64,000 nt of DNA from Rhizobiaceae bacterium (GCA_023953835.1 JAMLJB010000001.1:2453501-2517500); one strand, 5' to 3'. Numbered from the stretch's first letter, positions 1-9,867 are shown. Program-made: numbers and translations. Notes: generated from the letters alone by a model not told the origin.

Positions 1-39
1 CCGCGGCGCCGCAATCTGTCCCACCCGCGTGAAATTGGG

Positions 40-864
40 CTACTTCGCGTTCCAAATGTAAGGGTGATCCGTCGGATCCTTCACCTTGCGCATTCCCGCT
101 ATGTTGCTTGCGACTTCGCGGGGAATGGCAAGGTTGTTCACGCAACTTTCGTTGCCGAAAATGTTGTTGCTGTTCTTATTAAAGTTATTCTTTTCGAAGG
201 ACGAGGAAACTTGCCAATAGCAGTCGTAGTTAATTTCTTCGAAGAAGCTGAGTAGCTTCTCAGAGTCATTTCCGGGCAAATGATTTTCGGCAAAGATAAC
301 CGGGCGCCTTTTTTGAATGAGTTCCGATCCACCCCGCAAAACGGCGAGTTCCATACCTTCCACGTCCAGTTTCAGTACGGAAGCATTTCGAGCCGGTGCG
401 ATGTCATCGAGTCTCAGCAAGGTGACGGGCGTGTATGAGATGGGCGCCTTTTCATCACGAAGAAACTCACGCACTCTGAATGCGCCAAAATTCTGGGAGA
501 CCTCATAGTCCAATTGCGGCATATCGACCAAACCGCGAGTATCTCCGAGCGCCATGTTCAACGCTCTAACATTGCCAAGTTCGTTGATCGTAATGTTGGC
601 GGCGAGCAATTCGAATATTGCCGGTTGCGGCTCAAACGAGATCACATGTCCTGTCGGCCCGACCGCCTTTGAGAAGGCGAGTGTGTGATAGCCAACATTT
701 GCGCCGATATCCAGAACGACCATTCCCGGTTGAATGATCTGCTCCAGCACGCGTATTTCGCTTTGCGACCACTCGCCATATTCGACGATGGAGCGCCCGA
801 CATAGTTGTCTGATGCCGCGACGAACATCTCACCGTATCGGGTCTGCGCTCTCAACGTCCGCAA
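40..864 (-). CDS. FkbM family methyltransferase (copy 1)
   Basis: This 274-residue protein is a predicted SAM-dependent methyltransferase of the FkbM family, which usually O-methylates sugars or other small molecules. The SAM-binding glycine motif LDIGANVGYH lies at residues 51-60 and the family motif LKLDVEGME at 164-172. It has no signal peptide or membrane segment. The start is TTG at 864, supported by a strong GGAGG about six bases upstream; the next copy has the same TTG start and spacing. It is followed by the window edge and preceded by a near-identical paralog. Base composition is AT-richer than the genes downstream, which suggests acquisition. The substrate cannot be read from the sequence. 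Confidence 0.85.
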   Translation of the reverse strand: MRTLRAQTRYGEMFVAASDNYVGRSIVEYGEWSQSEIRVLEQIIQPGMVVLDIGANVGYHTLAFSKAVGPTGHVISFEPQPAIFELLAANITINELGNVRALNMALGDTRGLVDMPQLDYEVSQNFGAFRVREFLRDEKAPISYTPVTLLRLDDIAPARNASVLKLDVEGMELAVLRGGSELIQKRRPVIFAENHLPGNDSEKLLSFFEEINYDCYWQVSSSFEKNNFNKNSNNIFGNESCVNNLAIPREVASNIAGMRKVKDPTDHPYIWNAK

Positions 865-876
865 GCCGGTCCCTCC

Positions 877-906
877 AGTATGAAAACATTAGAATATTCT
901 CATAGT
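877..906 (-). promoter_or_regulatory. Imperfect dyad directly upstream of FkbM copy 1
   Basis: Arms AGTATGAAAA (877-886) and TTCTCATAGT (897-906) are separated by ten bases and pair at eight of ten positions. The element abuts the Shine-Dalgarno of the downstream TTG start. The same element is perfect in front of copy 2, so it is probably an operator or a leader hairpin retained after duplication. Confidence 0.5.
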
Positions 907-1025
907 TATTGCGCCCGATTCGAGAAAATTGCAACGAACGTAGCGGGGCTGCGGTGCCGCAAGCCATGAATGACTATTGCGGCCTTGTTATCCTGCCGAA
1001 TGATGCATGGTTGGTCGCGCCGGTT

Positions 1026-1853
1026 CTATCTCCGCAGAGTAATCGCCGAAGGATGCTCAGATATGCTTTGCACTTTTTGCAGCCCTTCAACCCTGCCCAC
1101 AAATTCTCGCGGAATCGCAAGATTGTTAAAGCTCCCGAACTCGGCAAACCTGTTGATCGGGTTCTGTCTGTAGTTCTCTCGACTATAGATCTTTGAGTAC
1201 TGCCAAAAGCACTCGTATTCCATAGACATGAGGAAGTTCAGCAATTTTTCTGAACTCTCGCCACGGTCGTTATTTTCGAGCAACATTGCGGGTCTGTTTT
1301 TACTCAGCAGTTTCGGCGCACCCTGAAGTATGGAAAGCTCCATTCCTTCCACGTCCATTTTTATCACTGACGCATTTTGCGCCAATGCGATATCATCCAG
1401 GCGTTGAACGGAGATTGGTGTGTAGACGATTTCCGCGTTCTCTTCCCTGAGCATCTTTTGCAGCCGCAAAGCGCCAAAATTTCCGGGGTTCTCATATGTA
1501 TATGGCGGGATGTCCACAAAGCCGCGCTTCTCACCCAGAGCAACATTAAGGGCGGTGACGTTGCTGAGCTGGTTGATGGCGACATTGGCCGAGAGCAACT
1601 GGAATATGCCGGGCTGAGGCTCGAATGATACGACCCTTCCCGTGGGGCCTACGGCTTTCGACAGTGCAAGCGTGTGATATCCGACATTTGCGCCCACATC
1701 CAGCGCGGTCGCGCCGGGTCGGATCAACTGTTCGAGCAGGGTGATTTCGCTTTGCGACCACTCGCCATATTCTACCAGGCTGCGACCGACGTCGGTGTCC
1801 GTAGCAGCGACGAACATCTCACCATATCGGGTCTGCGCTCTTATCGTCCGCAA
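1026..1853 (-). CDS. FkbM family methyltransferase (copy 2)
   Basis: This 275-residue protein is a tandem paralog of the preceding gene and shares its whole length. Its SAM motif reads LDVGANVGYH and the second family motif IKMDVEGMELS. The start is TTG at 1853 with GGAG just upstream, as in copy 1. Similarity continues into the upstream DNA, so the duplicated unit included the promoter. Divergence is greatest in the C-terminal third, which may mean the two enzymes act on different substrates. It is separated from gltD by about 100 bases on the same strand and is unlikely to be functionally tied to it. Confidence 0.85.
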   Translation of the reverse strand: MRTIRAQTRYGEMFVAATDTDVGRSLVEYGEWSQSEITLLEQLIRPGATALDVGANVGYHTLALSKAVGPTGRVVSFEPQPGIFQLLSANVAINQLSNVTALNVALGEKRGFVDIPPYTYENPGNFGALRLQKMLREENAEIVYTPISVQRLDDIALAQNASVIKMDVEGMELSILQGAPKLLSKNRPAMLLENNDRGESSEKLLNFLMSMEYECFWQYSKIYSRENYRQNPINRFAEFGSFNNLAIPREFVGRVEGLQKVQSISEHPSAITLRR

Positions 1854-1865
1854 GCCGGTTTCTCC

Positions 1866-1895
1866 AGTATAAGAACATTATATTATTCTTATACT
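1866..1895 (-). promoter_or_regulatory. Perfect 10-bp dyad with -10-like core upstream of FkbM copy 2
   Basis: AGTATAAGAA (1866-1875) and TTCTTATACT (1886-1895) form a perfect inverted repeat around a ten-base AT-rich spacer. Read on the minus strand, the spacer contains TATAAT, a good -10 match. The right end touches the Shine-Dalgarno. An operator over the promoter is the simplest reading; a leader hairpin hiding the ribosome site is the alternative. Confidence 0.55.
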
Positions 1896-1957
1896 GCATG
1901 CGCCGGATTTCCAAAAATTGCAACGTGTGCGGTCAAGCTGCGGTGCTCCAATCCGCG

Positions 1958-3412
1958 CTAGCGGGGCAGGACCGTCGATCCCATCAGCGTCTCGTCAATG
2001 GCTGCTGCCGCTTGGCGGCCTTCGCGGATCGCCCAGACGACCAGCGATTGACCACGCCGAACGTCGCCCGCCGCGTAAAGGCGGTCGATGTTGGTGCGAT
2101 AGTCCTGATCATTGGCCGACACATTCTGCGAACGTCGCGCGTCCGTGGCGATATCGAGCTTGCCCTCCAGTTCGGCGGTGACGCCGCCCTGGATCGGACC
2201 TGCAAAGCCGATGGCGATGAAGGCAAGATCGGCCCGGATCACAAATTCGGTGCCTGCGATAGGCTTGCGCTTTTCATCGACCTCGCAGCACTTCACGCCG
2301 GTCAGTTCCCCGTCCTCGCCGATGAATTCCAACGTAGCGACCTGAAATTCGCGCTGCGCGCCTTCGGCCTGCGAAGACGAGGTGCGCATTTTTGTCGCCC
2401 AGTAGGGCCAGACCGCCAGCTTGTCTTCTTTTTCGGGCGGCTGCGGGCGGATGTCGAGCTGTGTGACACGCACCGCTCCCTGCCGGAACGCCGTTCCGAC
2501 GCAGTCGGACGCCGTATCGCCGCCGCCAACCACGACGACATGTTTGCCGCCCGCGACTATGGGTTCGGACTGCCAGGCGACAGACTGGATGTCTTCGCCC
2601 CCGACGCGCCGGTTCTGCTGAACCAGATAGGGCATGGCGTCATGCACGCCATGCAGGTCTGCGCCCGGAATGCCAGCGGGGCGAGGTGTTTCAGACCCGC
2701 CGCAGTAGAGCACTGCGTCATGTTCGGCCAGAAGGTCCTCGACCTTCTTGTCCACACCGACATTGACGCCGCAATGGAAGGTCACGCCCTCGCCGGACAT
2801 CTGCACGACGCGTCGGTCGATATAGTGCTTTTCCATCTTGAAGTCGGGAATCCCGTAGCGCATCAGCCCGCCGGGACGGCTTTCGCGTTCGTAGACATGA
2901 ACGTCGTGCCCCGCCCGGCCAAGCTGCTGGGCGGCGGCCATTCCGGAAGGACCGGAGCCGATGATTGCAACCTTCTTTCCCGTTTTTCTTTCCGCAGGGT
3001 AGGGGCGCACATAGCCGGTTTCATACGCCTTGTCGGCAAGCGCCTGCTCGACAGTTTTGATGGCGACCGGAATGTCCTCGAGGTTCAGGGTGCACGCTTC
3101 CTCGCAGGGCGCGGGGCAGATGCGTCCGGTGAACTCGGGAAAATTGTTGGTCGAGTGCAGGTTGCGGATCGCCTGCTCCCAGTCGCCATTGTATACGAGA
3201 TCGTTCCAGTCGGGGATCTGGTTGTGGATCGGGCAACCCGTCGGCCCATGGCAGAACGGAATGCCGCAATCCATGCAGCGGGCAGCCTGTTTCTCAACCT
3301 CCTTGTCGGACATCGGAAGCGTGAACTCGCGAAAATGCCTGATGCGATCCGATGCGGGCTGGTACTTGTGCACCTGCCGGTCGATCTCAAGGAAACCTGT
3401 TACCTTGCCCAT
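1958..3412 (-). CDS. gltD: Glutamate synthase [NADPH] small subunit
   Basis: This is the 484-residue beta subunit of NADPH-dependent GOGAT, which oxidises NADPH through FAD and passes electrons over Fe-S clusters to the large subunit for glutamate synthesis. The N-terminal cysteine cluster is C46, C49, C54 and C60 (MDCGIPFCHGPTGCP). The first dinucleotide-binding motif is IIGSGPSGMAAA and the second is VVVGGGDTASD; near the C-terminus YAAGDVRRGQSLVVWAI is the typical flavin motif. Length is normal for the family. It follows gltB by 67 bases on the same strand, the usual gltBD order. Confidence 0.97.
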   Translation of the reverse strand: MGKVTGFLEIDRQVHKYQPASDRIRHFREFTLPMSDKEVEKQAARCMDCGIPFCHGPTGCPIHNQIPDWNDLVYNGDWEQAIRNLHSTNNFPEFTGRICPAPCEEACTLNLEDIPVAIKTVEQALADKAYETGYVRPYPAERKTGKKVAIIGSGPSGMAAAQQLGRAGHDVHVYERESRPGGLMRYGIPDFKMEKHYIDRRVVQMSGEGVTFHCGVNVGVDKKVEDLLAEHDAVLYCGGSETPRPAGIPGADLHGVHDAMPYLVQQNRRVGGEDIQSVAWQSEPIVAGGKHVVVVGGGDTASDCVGTAFRQGAVRVTQLDIRPQPPEKEDKLAVWPYWATKMRTSSSQAEGAQREFQVATLEFIGEDGELTGVKCCEVDEKRKPIAGTEFVIRADLAFIAIGFAGPIQGGVTAELEGKLDIATDARRSQNVSANDQDYRTNIDRLYAAGDVRRGQSLVVWAIREGRQAAAAIDETLMGSTVLPR

Positions 3413-3479
3413 GTCAGTCCCAGTTCTCTTGGACGGAGTTCTTGCTCACGCCCTGGATTTCGTATGATCGGAAGCGGAT

Positions 3480-6400
3480 TTATTCCGCAGCGACGCCCAT
3501 GCGCATCCGCGCCATTTCTTCCAGTGCGCGTTTGTATTCGACCGGCATGATCTTGCGGAACCTTGGTCGGTATTCCGACCAGTTTTCAAGGATCGTCTTT
3601 GCCTTGGTCGAGCCGGTATAATGTACATGGTTTGAGATAAGCTGGTGCAATCTCTCCTCGTCATGGATGGTCATATCACCGGACACGTCCACGCGTCCCT
3701 TGAAGTCGATGTCGCCGCCATGGTGATGCAGTCGCTCCAGCAGCGCGTCCTCTTCCGGCACGGGCTCCAGCTCGACCATCGCCATGTTGCAGCGGGTTGC
3801 AAAATCGCCTTCCTCGTCGAGCACATAGGCAACGCCACCGGACATGCCCGCCGCGAAATTGCGGCCAGTCTTGCCGAGCACGACGACGATGCCGCCCGTC
3901 ATGTATTCGCAGCCGTGATCGCCGACGCCTTCCACGACAGCTGCCGCACCGGAGTTGCGAACGGCGAAGCGCTCGCCCGCGACGCCTCGGAAATAGCATT
4001 CGCCCTCGGTCGCGCCATAGAGCACGGTGTTGCCGACAATGATCGAATCCTCGGCCACGATCCTTGCATCGTCCGCAGGACGGATGATGATCTTGCCGCC
4101 CGAAAGACCCTTGGCGACATAGTCGTTGCCGTCCCCGATCAGTTCGAAGGTCACCCCGCGCGCCAGGAATGCGCCGAACGATTGCCCGGCAGTGCCGCGC
4201 AGCTTCACCGAGATGGTGTCCTCGCGCAGCCCCTTGTGCTTGAAGCGGCGGGCCACTTCGCCGGAAAGCATCGCGCCCGCCGAGCGGTCCACATTCCTGA
4301 TGCCGACATCGATCTCGACCGGCTGGCGCGCGTCCAGCGCCGGCTTCGCAAGCTCGATCAGTTTGCGGTCGAGCACGTCGTCGATCGGGTGCTTCTGGCG
4401 CTTGGTCCAGTGCGTTTCTTCCGTGGGCACGTCCGGCTTGTAGAACAGCTTCGAAAAATCGAGGCCTTTGGCCTTCCAGTGGTTGATGAGGTCGCGCTTT
4501 TCCAGAAGATCGGTGTCGCCAACAACCTCATCCATGTGCCGGAAGCCCATCGCCGCCAGCAGTGCGCGCACTTCCTCCGCCACATAGAAGAAGAAGTTGA
4601 TGACGTGCTCGGGCGCGCCCTTGAAGCGCTTGCGCAGGACCGGATCCTGCGTTGCCACGCCCACCGGGCAGGTGTTGAGATGGCACTTGCGCATCATGAT
4701 GCAGCCCGCCGCGATCAACGGCGCGGTCGAAAAGCCGAACTCGTCCGCACCGAGCAGCGCTCCGATGACGACGTCGCGGCCTGTGCGCAACCCGCCGTCG
4801 ACCTGCAAGGCCACGCGCGAGCGCAAGCCGTTGAGCACGAGCGTCTGGTGCGTTTCCGCCAGTCCCATTTCCCACGGCGAACCGGCATGCTTCAGCGAGG
4901 TGAGCGGCGATGCGCCGGTCCCGCCATCGTAGCCGGAAATGGTGATATGGTCGGCGCGCGCCTTGGCAACCCCCGCCGCAACCGTGCCGACTCCCACTTC
5001 AGACACCAGCTTGACCGAAATGTCCGACGCCGGGTTGACGTTCTTCAGGTCGAAGATGAGCTGCGCCAAATCCTCGATCGAATAGATGTCATGGTGCGGC
5101 GGAGGCGAAATCAGTCCGACGCCGGGCGTGGAATGCCGCGTCTTGGCAATCGTCGCGTCCACCTTGTGGCCGGGCAACTGGCCGCCTTCGCCGGGCTTTG
5201 CGCCCTGCGCCACCTTGATCTGGATCATGTCTGAGTTGACCAGATATTCCGTGGTCACGCCGAAACGGCCCGATGCCACCTGCTTGATCGCCGAGCGTTC
5301 GGGGTTTGGCTTGCCGTCGGGCAGGGGGAAATAGCGGTCGGGTTCCTCGCCACCTTCTCCTGTGTTCGACTTCCCGCCGATCCGGTTCATCGCAATTGCC
5401 AGCGTGGTGTGGGCCTCGCGGCTGATAGAGCCGAACGACATTGCACCTGTGGAGAAGCGCCGCACGATGTCCGCCGCGCGCATCACCTCGTCCAGGGGCA
5501 CCGGCTTGCGTCCGGTTTCCTCGGCCATCCTGATCCTGAAAAGGCCGCGCACGGTCTGCGCGCGCGCGCTCGAACTGTCGATCTGCTTCGAATATTGCTG
5601 GTAGGTTTCCCACGATCCCTTGCGTACGGCGTGCTGCAAGGTGGCCACGGCATCGGGCGACCACATATGCGCCTCGCCGCGCATGCGGAACATGTATTCG
5701 CCTCCGACTTCGAGGCTGCTGGCCAGCACGGGATCGTCGCCGAAGGCGTCGGTGTGGCGCGAGGCCGTTTCCGCCGCCACTTCGTTCAGGCCCACGCCTT
5801 CGATCGTCGTGGTCGTGCCGGTGAAATATTCATCCACGAATGGCGTGGACAGGCCGACGGCATCGAAGATCTGCGCGCCGCAATAGGACTGGTAGGTCGA
5901 GATGCCCATCTTGGACATGACCTTCAATATGCCCTTGCCGATGGACTTGATGTAGCGCGACACAACCTCGTAGGGGTCGACCTCGGCGGGCATCTCGCCG
6001 CGCTTGTGCATATCGAGCAGCGTGTCGAAGGCAAGATAGGGGTTGATCGCTTCGGCGCCGTATCCCGCGAGGCAGCAGAAATGATGCACTTCGCGCGGCT
6101 CGCCTGATTCTACCACCAGCCCGACGGATGTGCGCAGACCCTTGCGGACAAGATGATGGTGCACGGCTGCGGTCGCCAGCAGGGCAGGGATGGCGATGCG
6201 ATCCGGCCCCACCTGCCTGTCCGACAGGATGATGATGTTGTAGCGACCCGCCACAGCCGCCTCGGCACGCTCGCAGAGGCGCTCGACCGCACCCGCCATG
6301 CCCTCCGCGCCCTCGGTGGCCGCATAGGTGATATCGATGGTCTTGGTGTCGAAGCTTTCTTCCGTATGGCCGATGGAACGGATTTTTTCGAGGTCCGCAT

Positions 6401-8204
6401 TGGTAAGGATCGGCTGACGCACCTCAAGCCTTTTGCGCCTCGACGTGCCGATCAGGTCGAGGATGTTGGGGCGCGGGCCGATGAAGGAGACGAGGCTCAT
6501 CACCAATTCCTCGCGGATCGGGTCGATGGGCGGGTTCGTCACCTGCGCGAAATTCTGCTTGAAGTAGGTGTACAGCAGCTTGGACTTGTCCGACATGGCC
6601 GAGATCGGCGTGTCGGTGCCCATGGAACCCACGGCTTCCTGGCCCGTCACGGCCATCGGTGCCATAAGCAGCTTGAGGTCTTCCTGCGTGTAGCCAAAGG
6701 CCTGCTGGCGATCGAGCAGCGACACATCCTTGCGCAGCGCGCGGGGCTCGACGGGCTTCAAATCCTCGAGAATGAGCTGCGTGCGCGCCAGCCACTCCTT
6801 GTAGGGATGCTTGTGCGCGATTTCCGACTTGATTTCCTCGTCGGAGATGATGCGTCCCTTGACGAGGTCGATCAGCAGCATCTTGCCAGGTTGCAGCCGC
6901 CACTTGGTAACGATGTGCTTTTCCTCAACCGGCAGCACGCCTGCCTCGGAAGCAAGGATCACGCGGTCGTCGTCGGTGACGATGTAGCGCGCAGGGCGAA
7001 GCCCGTTGCGGTCGAGCGTCGCGCCGATCTGGCGGCCATCCGTGAAGCAGAGCGCCGCTGGACCGTCCCAAGGCTCCATGAGCGCGGCATGGTATTCGTA
7101 GAATGCCTTGCGGTCCTCATCCATCGACTTGTTGCCCGCCCAGGCTTCCGGGACGAGCATCATCATGGCGTGGCTCAACCTGTAGCCGCCCTGGAACAGG
7201 AATTCGAGCGCATTGTCGAAGCAGGCTGTGTCCGACTGCCCCTCATAGGAAATCGGCCAGATCTTGGAGATGTCGTTGCCGAACAAATCCGAATCGACGG
7301 ACGCCTGCCGCGCGGCCATCCAGTTGTTGTTGCCGCGCACGGTGTTGATCTCGCCATTGTGGGCAAGCATGCGGTAGGGGTGCGCCAGCTTCCATGAGGG
7401 GAAGGTGTTCGTCGAAAAACGCTGGTGCACCAGGATCAGCGCCGATTCAAAGCGTGGATCGCTGAGGTCCTTGTAGTAGGCGCCCACCTGATAGGCGAGG
7501 AACATGCCCTTGTAGACGATGGTGCGCGAGGACAGCGACACGCAATATGCGCCGATGTCCTTGTTGTCGTTCTCGGCATAAATCCGACCGGAAATCACCT
7601 TGCGCAGGATATAGAGGCGCGCTTCATATTCCTCGTCGTCGACGATTTCGGGCGACCTGCCGATGAAAACCTGCCTGTGGAACGGCTCCGATGCGACGAT
7701 TTCCGGCGCTTTCGACAGGGAGGCGTTGTCTACCGGCACATCGCGAAAACCGAGAAGCGTAAGCCCTTCGGAGTTCACGCTCTCGCGGATGATGTCGTCT
7801 ATGTGCTCGCGCGTCGCCGCGTCCTGCGGCATGAACCAGTGACCCACGCCATACTGGCCGAGTGGCGGCAGTTCGACACCCTGCTTTGCCATCTCCTCGC
7901 GGAAAAAGCGGTCGGGAATCTGCACGAGCACGCCCGCGCCGTCGCCGACCAGCGGATCGGCGCCCACCGCGCCGCGATGCGTTAGGTTTTCGAGCATGAA
8001 CAGCCCGTCCTTGACGATCTGGTGCGACTTGATTCCCTTCATCTGCGCGATGAAACCCACGCCGCAGGCGTCATGCTCGTTGCGCGGATCATAGAGCCCT
8101 TGTTTGGCGGGCAGGCCGGGAAGGTTGGTGTTTTTGACGGTCGCCGCATTCGTCTGCGCGGCGAGCCTCGGCTCTGTCACTGCAGATGGCGTCATGTCCG
8201 TCAT
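3480..8204 (-). CDS. gltB: Glutamate synthase [NADPH] large subunit
   Basis: This is the 1574-residue alpha subunit of GOGAT, which converts glutamine plus 2-oxoglutarate to two glutamates. The class II amidotransferase nucleophile is C47 (HDACGVGF), so a 46-residue propeptide should be removed. The [3Fe-4S] cysteines are in [15 protein letters not shown], the FMN-binding synthase domain is in the second half, and a GXGXG beta-helix forms the C-terminus. I place the start at ATG 8204, which has GGAGG at good spacing; an in-frame start at 8258 lacks this. Together with gltD it forms the ammonium-assimilation operon. About 270 bases upstream are free of genes and should hold the promoter. Confidence 0.97.
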   Translation of the reverse strand: MTDMTPSAVTEPRLAAQTNAATVKNTNLPGLPAKQGLYDPRNEHDACGVGFIAQMKGIKSHQIVKDGLFMLENLTHRGAVGADPLVGDGAGVLVQIPDRFFREEMAKQGVELPPLGQYGVGHWFMPQDAATREHIDDIIRESVNSEGLTLLGFRDVPVDNASLSKAPEIVASEPFHRQVFIGRSPEIVDDEEYEARLYILRKVISGRIYAENDNKDIGAYCVSLSSRTIVYKGMFLAYQVGAYYKDLSDPRFESALILVHQRFSTNTFPSWKLAHPYRMLAHNGEINTVRGNNNWMAARQASVDSDLFGNDISKIWPISYEGQSDTACFDNALEFLFQGGYRLSHAMMMLVPEAWAGNKSMDEDRKAFYEYHAALMEPWDGPAALCFTDGRQIGATLDRNGLRPARYIVTDDDRVILASEAGVLPVEEKHIVTKWRLQPGKMLLIDLVKGRIISDEEIKSEIAHKHPYKEWLARTQLILEDLKPVEPRALRKDVSLLDRQQAFGYTQEDLKLLMAPMAVTGQEAVGSMGTDTPISAMSDKSKLLYTYFKQNFAQVTNPPIDPIREELVMSLVSFIGPRPNILDLIGTSRRKRLEVRQPILTNADLEKIRSIGHTEESFDTKTIDITYAATEGAEGMAGAVERLCERAEAAVAGRYNIIILSDRQVGPDRIAIPALLATAAVHHHLVRKGLRTSVGLVVESGEPREVHHFCCLAGYGAEAINPYLAFDTLLDMHKRGEMPAEVDPYEVVSRYIKSIGKGILKVMSKMGISTYQSYCGAQIFDAVGLSTPFVDEYFTGTTTTIEGVGLNEVAAETASRHTDAFGDDPVLASSLEVGGEYMFRMRGEAHMWSPDAVATLQHAVRKGSWETYQQYSKQIDSSSARAQTVRGLFRIRMAEETGRKPVPLDEVMRAADIVRRFSTGAMSFGSISREAHTTLAIAMNRIGGKSNTGEGGEEPDRYFPLPDGKPNPERSAIKQVASGRFGVTTEYLVNSDMIQIKVAQGAKPGEGGQLPGHKVDATIAKTRHSTPGVGLISPPPHHDIYSIEDLAQLIFDLKNVNPASDISVKLVSEVGVGTVAAGVAKARADHITISGYDGGTGASPLTSLKHAGSPWEMGLAETHQTLVLNGLRSRVALQVDGGLRTGRDVVIGALLGADEFGFSTAPLIAAGCIMMRKCHLNTCPVGVATQDPVLRKRFKGAPEHVINFFFYVAEEVRALLAAMGFRHMDEVVGDTDLLEKRDLINHWKAKGLDFSKLFYKPDVPTEETHWTKRQKHPIDDVLDRKLIELAKPALDARQPVEIDVGIRNVDRSAGAMLSGEVARRFKHKGLREDTISVKLRGTAGQSFGAFLARGVTFELIGDGNDYVAKGLSGGKIIIRPADDARIVAEDSIIVGNTVLYGATEGECYFRGVAGERFAVRNSGAAAVVEGVGDHGCEYMTGGIVVVLGKTGRNFAAGMSGGVAYVLDEEGDFATRCNMAMVELEPVPEEDALLERLHHHGGDIDFKGRVDVSGDMTIHDEERLHQLISNHVHYTGSTKAKTILENWSEYRPRFRKIMPVEYKRALEEMARMRMGVAAE

Positions 8205-8328
8205 CGTCCTTCCCTCCGTTTCGGCCCCGTCAGGCGTCAAATCCGATCTTAGGGCCAACAGTCCGGCCCGCCAATGCGACCCACACCAAAAACCGGATCG
8301 CGCAAACGCTTCAATCCGGCAGGTGAAT

Positions 8329-8361
8329 AAGATAAATAAGACAGCAATACTGTCCTATCTT
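8329..8361. promoter_or_regulatory. Inverted repeat upstream of gltB
   Basis: GACAG (8340-8344) and CTGTC (8350-8354) form a perfect short dyad, flanked by AAGATA (8329-8334) and TATCTT (8356-8361), which also pair with an offset of four bases. It lies in the 273-base gap before gltB. It could be an operator or part of a leader; nothing else is evident in this gap. Confidence 0.3.
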
Positions 8362-8477
8362 TCTATGTCAGAAAAGCAGGCCGCGCACAAGAAGGATTCG
8401 AAAAGTCAGCGCGCCTTTGTCGAAACAAAATGTCGCGCCGGGGTGTCTGGAAGCAAACTTGTGAGTGTGTGGGATTG

Positions 8478-9422
8478 TCAGGAAGCAGATCCGGGTATGT
8501 AGGCGTCGAACGCGGCCCAGAATTGTTCGAGGTAGTAGTCGCGCTCCTGCAGGATTTCGTGGCGTGCACCGTCAATGGTCACGCAATAGCCCGAGCGAAG
8601 GCGGCGCGCATATTGCTCTATGGCGCGGCTCGACACGACCACGTCGGCTCCTGCTGCGACAAACAATGTCGGGATATGCAGGCGGGCGGTGTAGTCCGGA
8701 TCGCTGACGAGGCGCGCGGCATCGGCTGCGGCATGCATCCAGGTGATTGTCGGTCCGCCGAGCGACAGTCTCGGATGGGTGGTGAAAAGCCGAACGTTCC
8801 GCTCGTATCGTTCAGGATCGGACGTCACGTTGTTGCGTTCGAAAGGGGTGGGCTTCCATCGTCCGCCCGTCGCATAGAAATTCCCAAATCCTGCAAGCTT
8901 CAATACTGACGCCAGGCGGCGAATCGAACCGGCGGAAACCGACAGGCTTCCGAGCTGGAGCAATGGCGCCAGAAGCACCATCCGCTCGATGCGGTTGTTG
9001 AGAGCGGGGGCCGCGCGCAACGCGATGAGCGCGCCTGTCGAATGGGCGAGAACATAGTAGGGTCCACGACAATCGGGCAGGACGACTTCGCGGAAAAAGC
9101 TGTCGAGGTCCTCCGCATAGAGGTCGAAATCGTCGACATGGCCGCGCAGCGGGTCCGTCAATTCCCGGTCGGAAAGACCTTGTCCGCGCCAGTCGAATAT
9201 CGCCGCACCGAAGCCGCGTTTTGACAGCGAGCGGACCGTTTCGAAATATTTCTCGATCGGCTCGTTGCGCCCGGTGAGCACAAGCACGGTGCCTTTCACG
9301 GGCCTCCCGCCCGCTGCAAAAAGGGCATAGCGCAGGCGCTTGTTGCCCCGTGCAACGATGAAGCCGGAATGGGCCGCTTCCGGAATCTCATTGCCGGCGA
9401 TTTCGAGCAGAAAATCTCTCAT
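8478..9422 (-). CDS. Alpha/beta hydrolase, lysophospholipase-like
   Basis: This 314-residue serine hydrolase resembles the monoacylglycerol lipase/lysophospholipase L2 (PldB) group. The nucleophile elbow is LAHSTGALIA with S128, the oxyanion region includes VLVLTGRNE at about 46-54, FDWRGQGLSD lies at 77-85, and a C-terminal GARHEIL carries the likely catalytic histidine. No signal peptide is visible, so it is probably cytoplasmic or peripherally attached. The ATG start at 9422 has AAGG upstream. It is transcribed toward gltB but the 273-base gap argues against one operon. The physiological substrate is unknown. Confidence 0.85.
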   Translation of the reverse strand: MRDFLLEIAGNEIPEAAHSGFIVARGNKRLRYALFAAGGRPVKGTVLVLTGRNEPIEKYFETVRSLSKRGFGAAIFDWRGQGLSDRELTDPLRGHVDDFDLYAEDLDSFFREVVLPDCRGPYYVLAHSTGALIALRAAPALNNRIERMVLLAPLLQLGSLSVSAGSIRRLASVLKLAGFGNFYATGGRWKPTPFERNNVTSDPERYERNVRLFTTHPRLSLGGPTITWMHAAADAARLVSDPDYTARLHIPTLFVAAGADVVVSSRAIEQYARRLRSGYCVTIDGARHEILQERDYYLEQFWAAFDAYIPGSAS

Positions 9423-9522
9423 GTGACCTTCGATATGCCGCAGGTTCTGACCCTAGGCGACGATTGCTGCATATCGGTAAATTTTAGGTCTTATCCTCAT
9501 GAATGGCTAAGCCTGAAAGAAA

Positions 9523-9554
9523 AGACCGGAGACGTTTTCAGGCGTCTCCGGTCT
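9523..9554 (-). terminator. Strong orphan intrinsic terminator (minus strand)
   Basis: Arms AGACCGGAGACG (9523-9534) and CGTCTCCGGTCT (9543-9554) make a perfect 12-bp stem with an 8-base loop. On the minus strand the stem is followed by TTTCTTTC, so it reads as a Rho-independent terminator. No minus-strand gene ends here. Confidence 0.6.
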
Positions 9555-9660
9555 GTTGCGGTTCCGGAAGGAAGGGACGTTACGCCCGGAACCGGCCCAT
9601 CGCAGCGCGCACCCCAAGCCCCGCACGCCAACGCATGAGTCGTACGCAATCTGGCTGAAC
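9555..9660 (-). ncRNA. Candidate small RNA ending at the orphan terminator
   Basis: The 442-base gap between the hydrolase and hsp20 has no convincing gene. Upstream of the orphan terminator on the minus strand is a second stem, GGTTCCGG (9560-9567) with CCGGAACC (9586-9593). Two structured elements ending at an intrinsic terminator without a coding gene suggest a small transcript. The 5' end is not defined and the limits given are approximate. Confidence 0.3.
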
Positions 9661-9728
9661 TTTCCTGAATGGCGTCGTAAGGCGTCGTTCATCTGGCGTT
9701 CATCTTCGCGGAGTCGCGGCGAAGACCT

Positions 9729-9757
9729 CTTGAAATCGCGGTTCGGCAAACCCAGAT
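9729..9757 (+). promoter_or_regulatory. Possible heat-shock (RpoH-type) promoter of hsp20
   Basis: CTTGAAA at 9729-9735 matches the RpoH -35 element. CCCAGAT at 9751-9757, fifteen bases further on, is a weak match to the -10 element. Transcription would start near 9763, giving a leader of about 100 bases, which is the usual size for ROSE leaders. Confidence 0.35.
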
Positions 9758-9762
9758 CACTC

Positions 9763-9867
9763 ATGCGGTCGCCATTGGACGGGGCCGCTGATCCCTCGGA
9801 ACGCCAGAACGGGTTTCGGACGCGATCACAACGCAAGAATCGTTGCTCAAAGGAGAACCAAACCATG
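9763..9867 (+). promoter_or_regulatory. ROSE-like RNA thermometer in the hsp20 leader
   Basis: Just before the start codon TTGCTC (about 9843-9848) can pair with the Shine-Dalgarno segment GAGAA (9853-9857), leaving a single unpaired G. That is the hallmark of the 3' hairpin of ROSE elements, where UYGCU faces the ribosome site with a G out of register. ROSE leaders control small heat-shock genes in rhizobia. The upstream hairpins were not folded, so only the last hairpin is supported. Confidence 0.6.

Noticed and set aside
1898..3550. Long plus-strand open frame of 550 codons
   Set aside because: It lies antisense to gltD, which has full family motifs. Long antisense frames are common in GC-rich DNA.
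3645..5234. Long plus-strand open frame over gltB
   Set aside because: It is a shadow of the strongly supported gltB gene, has no recognisable domain and no ribosome site.
9507..9866. Minus-strand frame of 119 codons in the hsp20 leader region
   Set aside because: It runs through the hairpin terminator and the ROSE-like leader and has no protein features. A small RNA explains the structure better.
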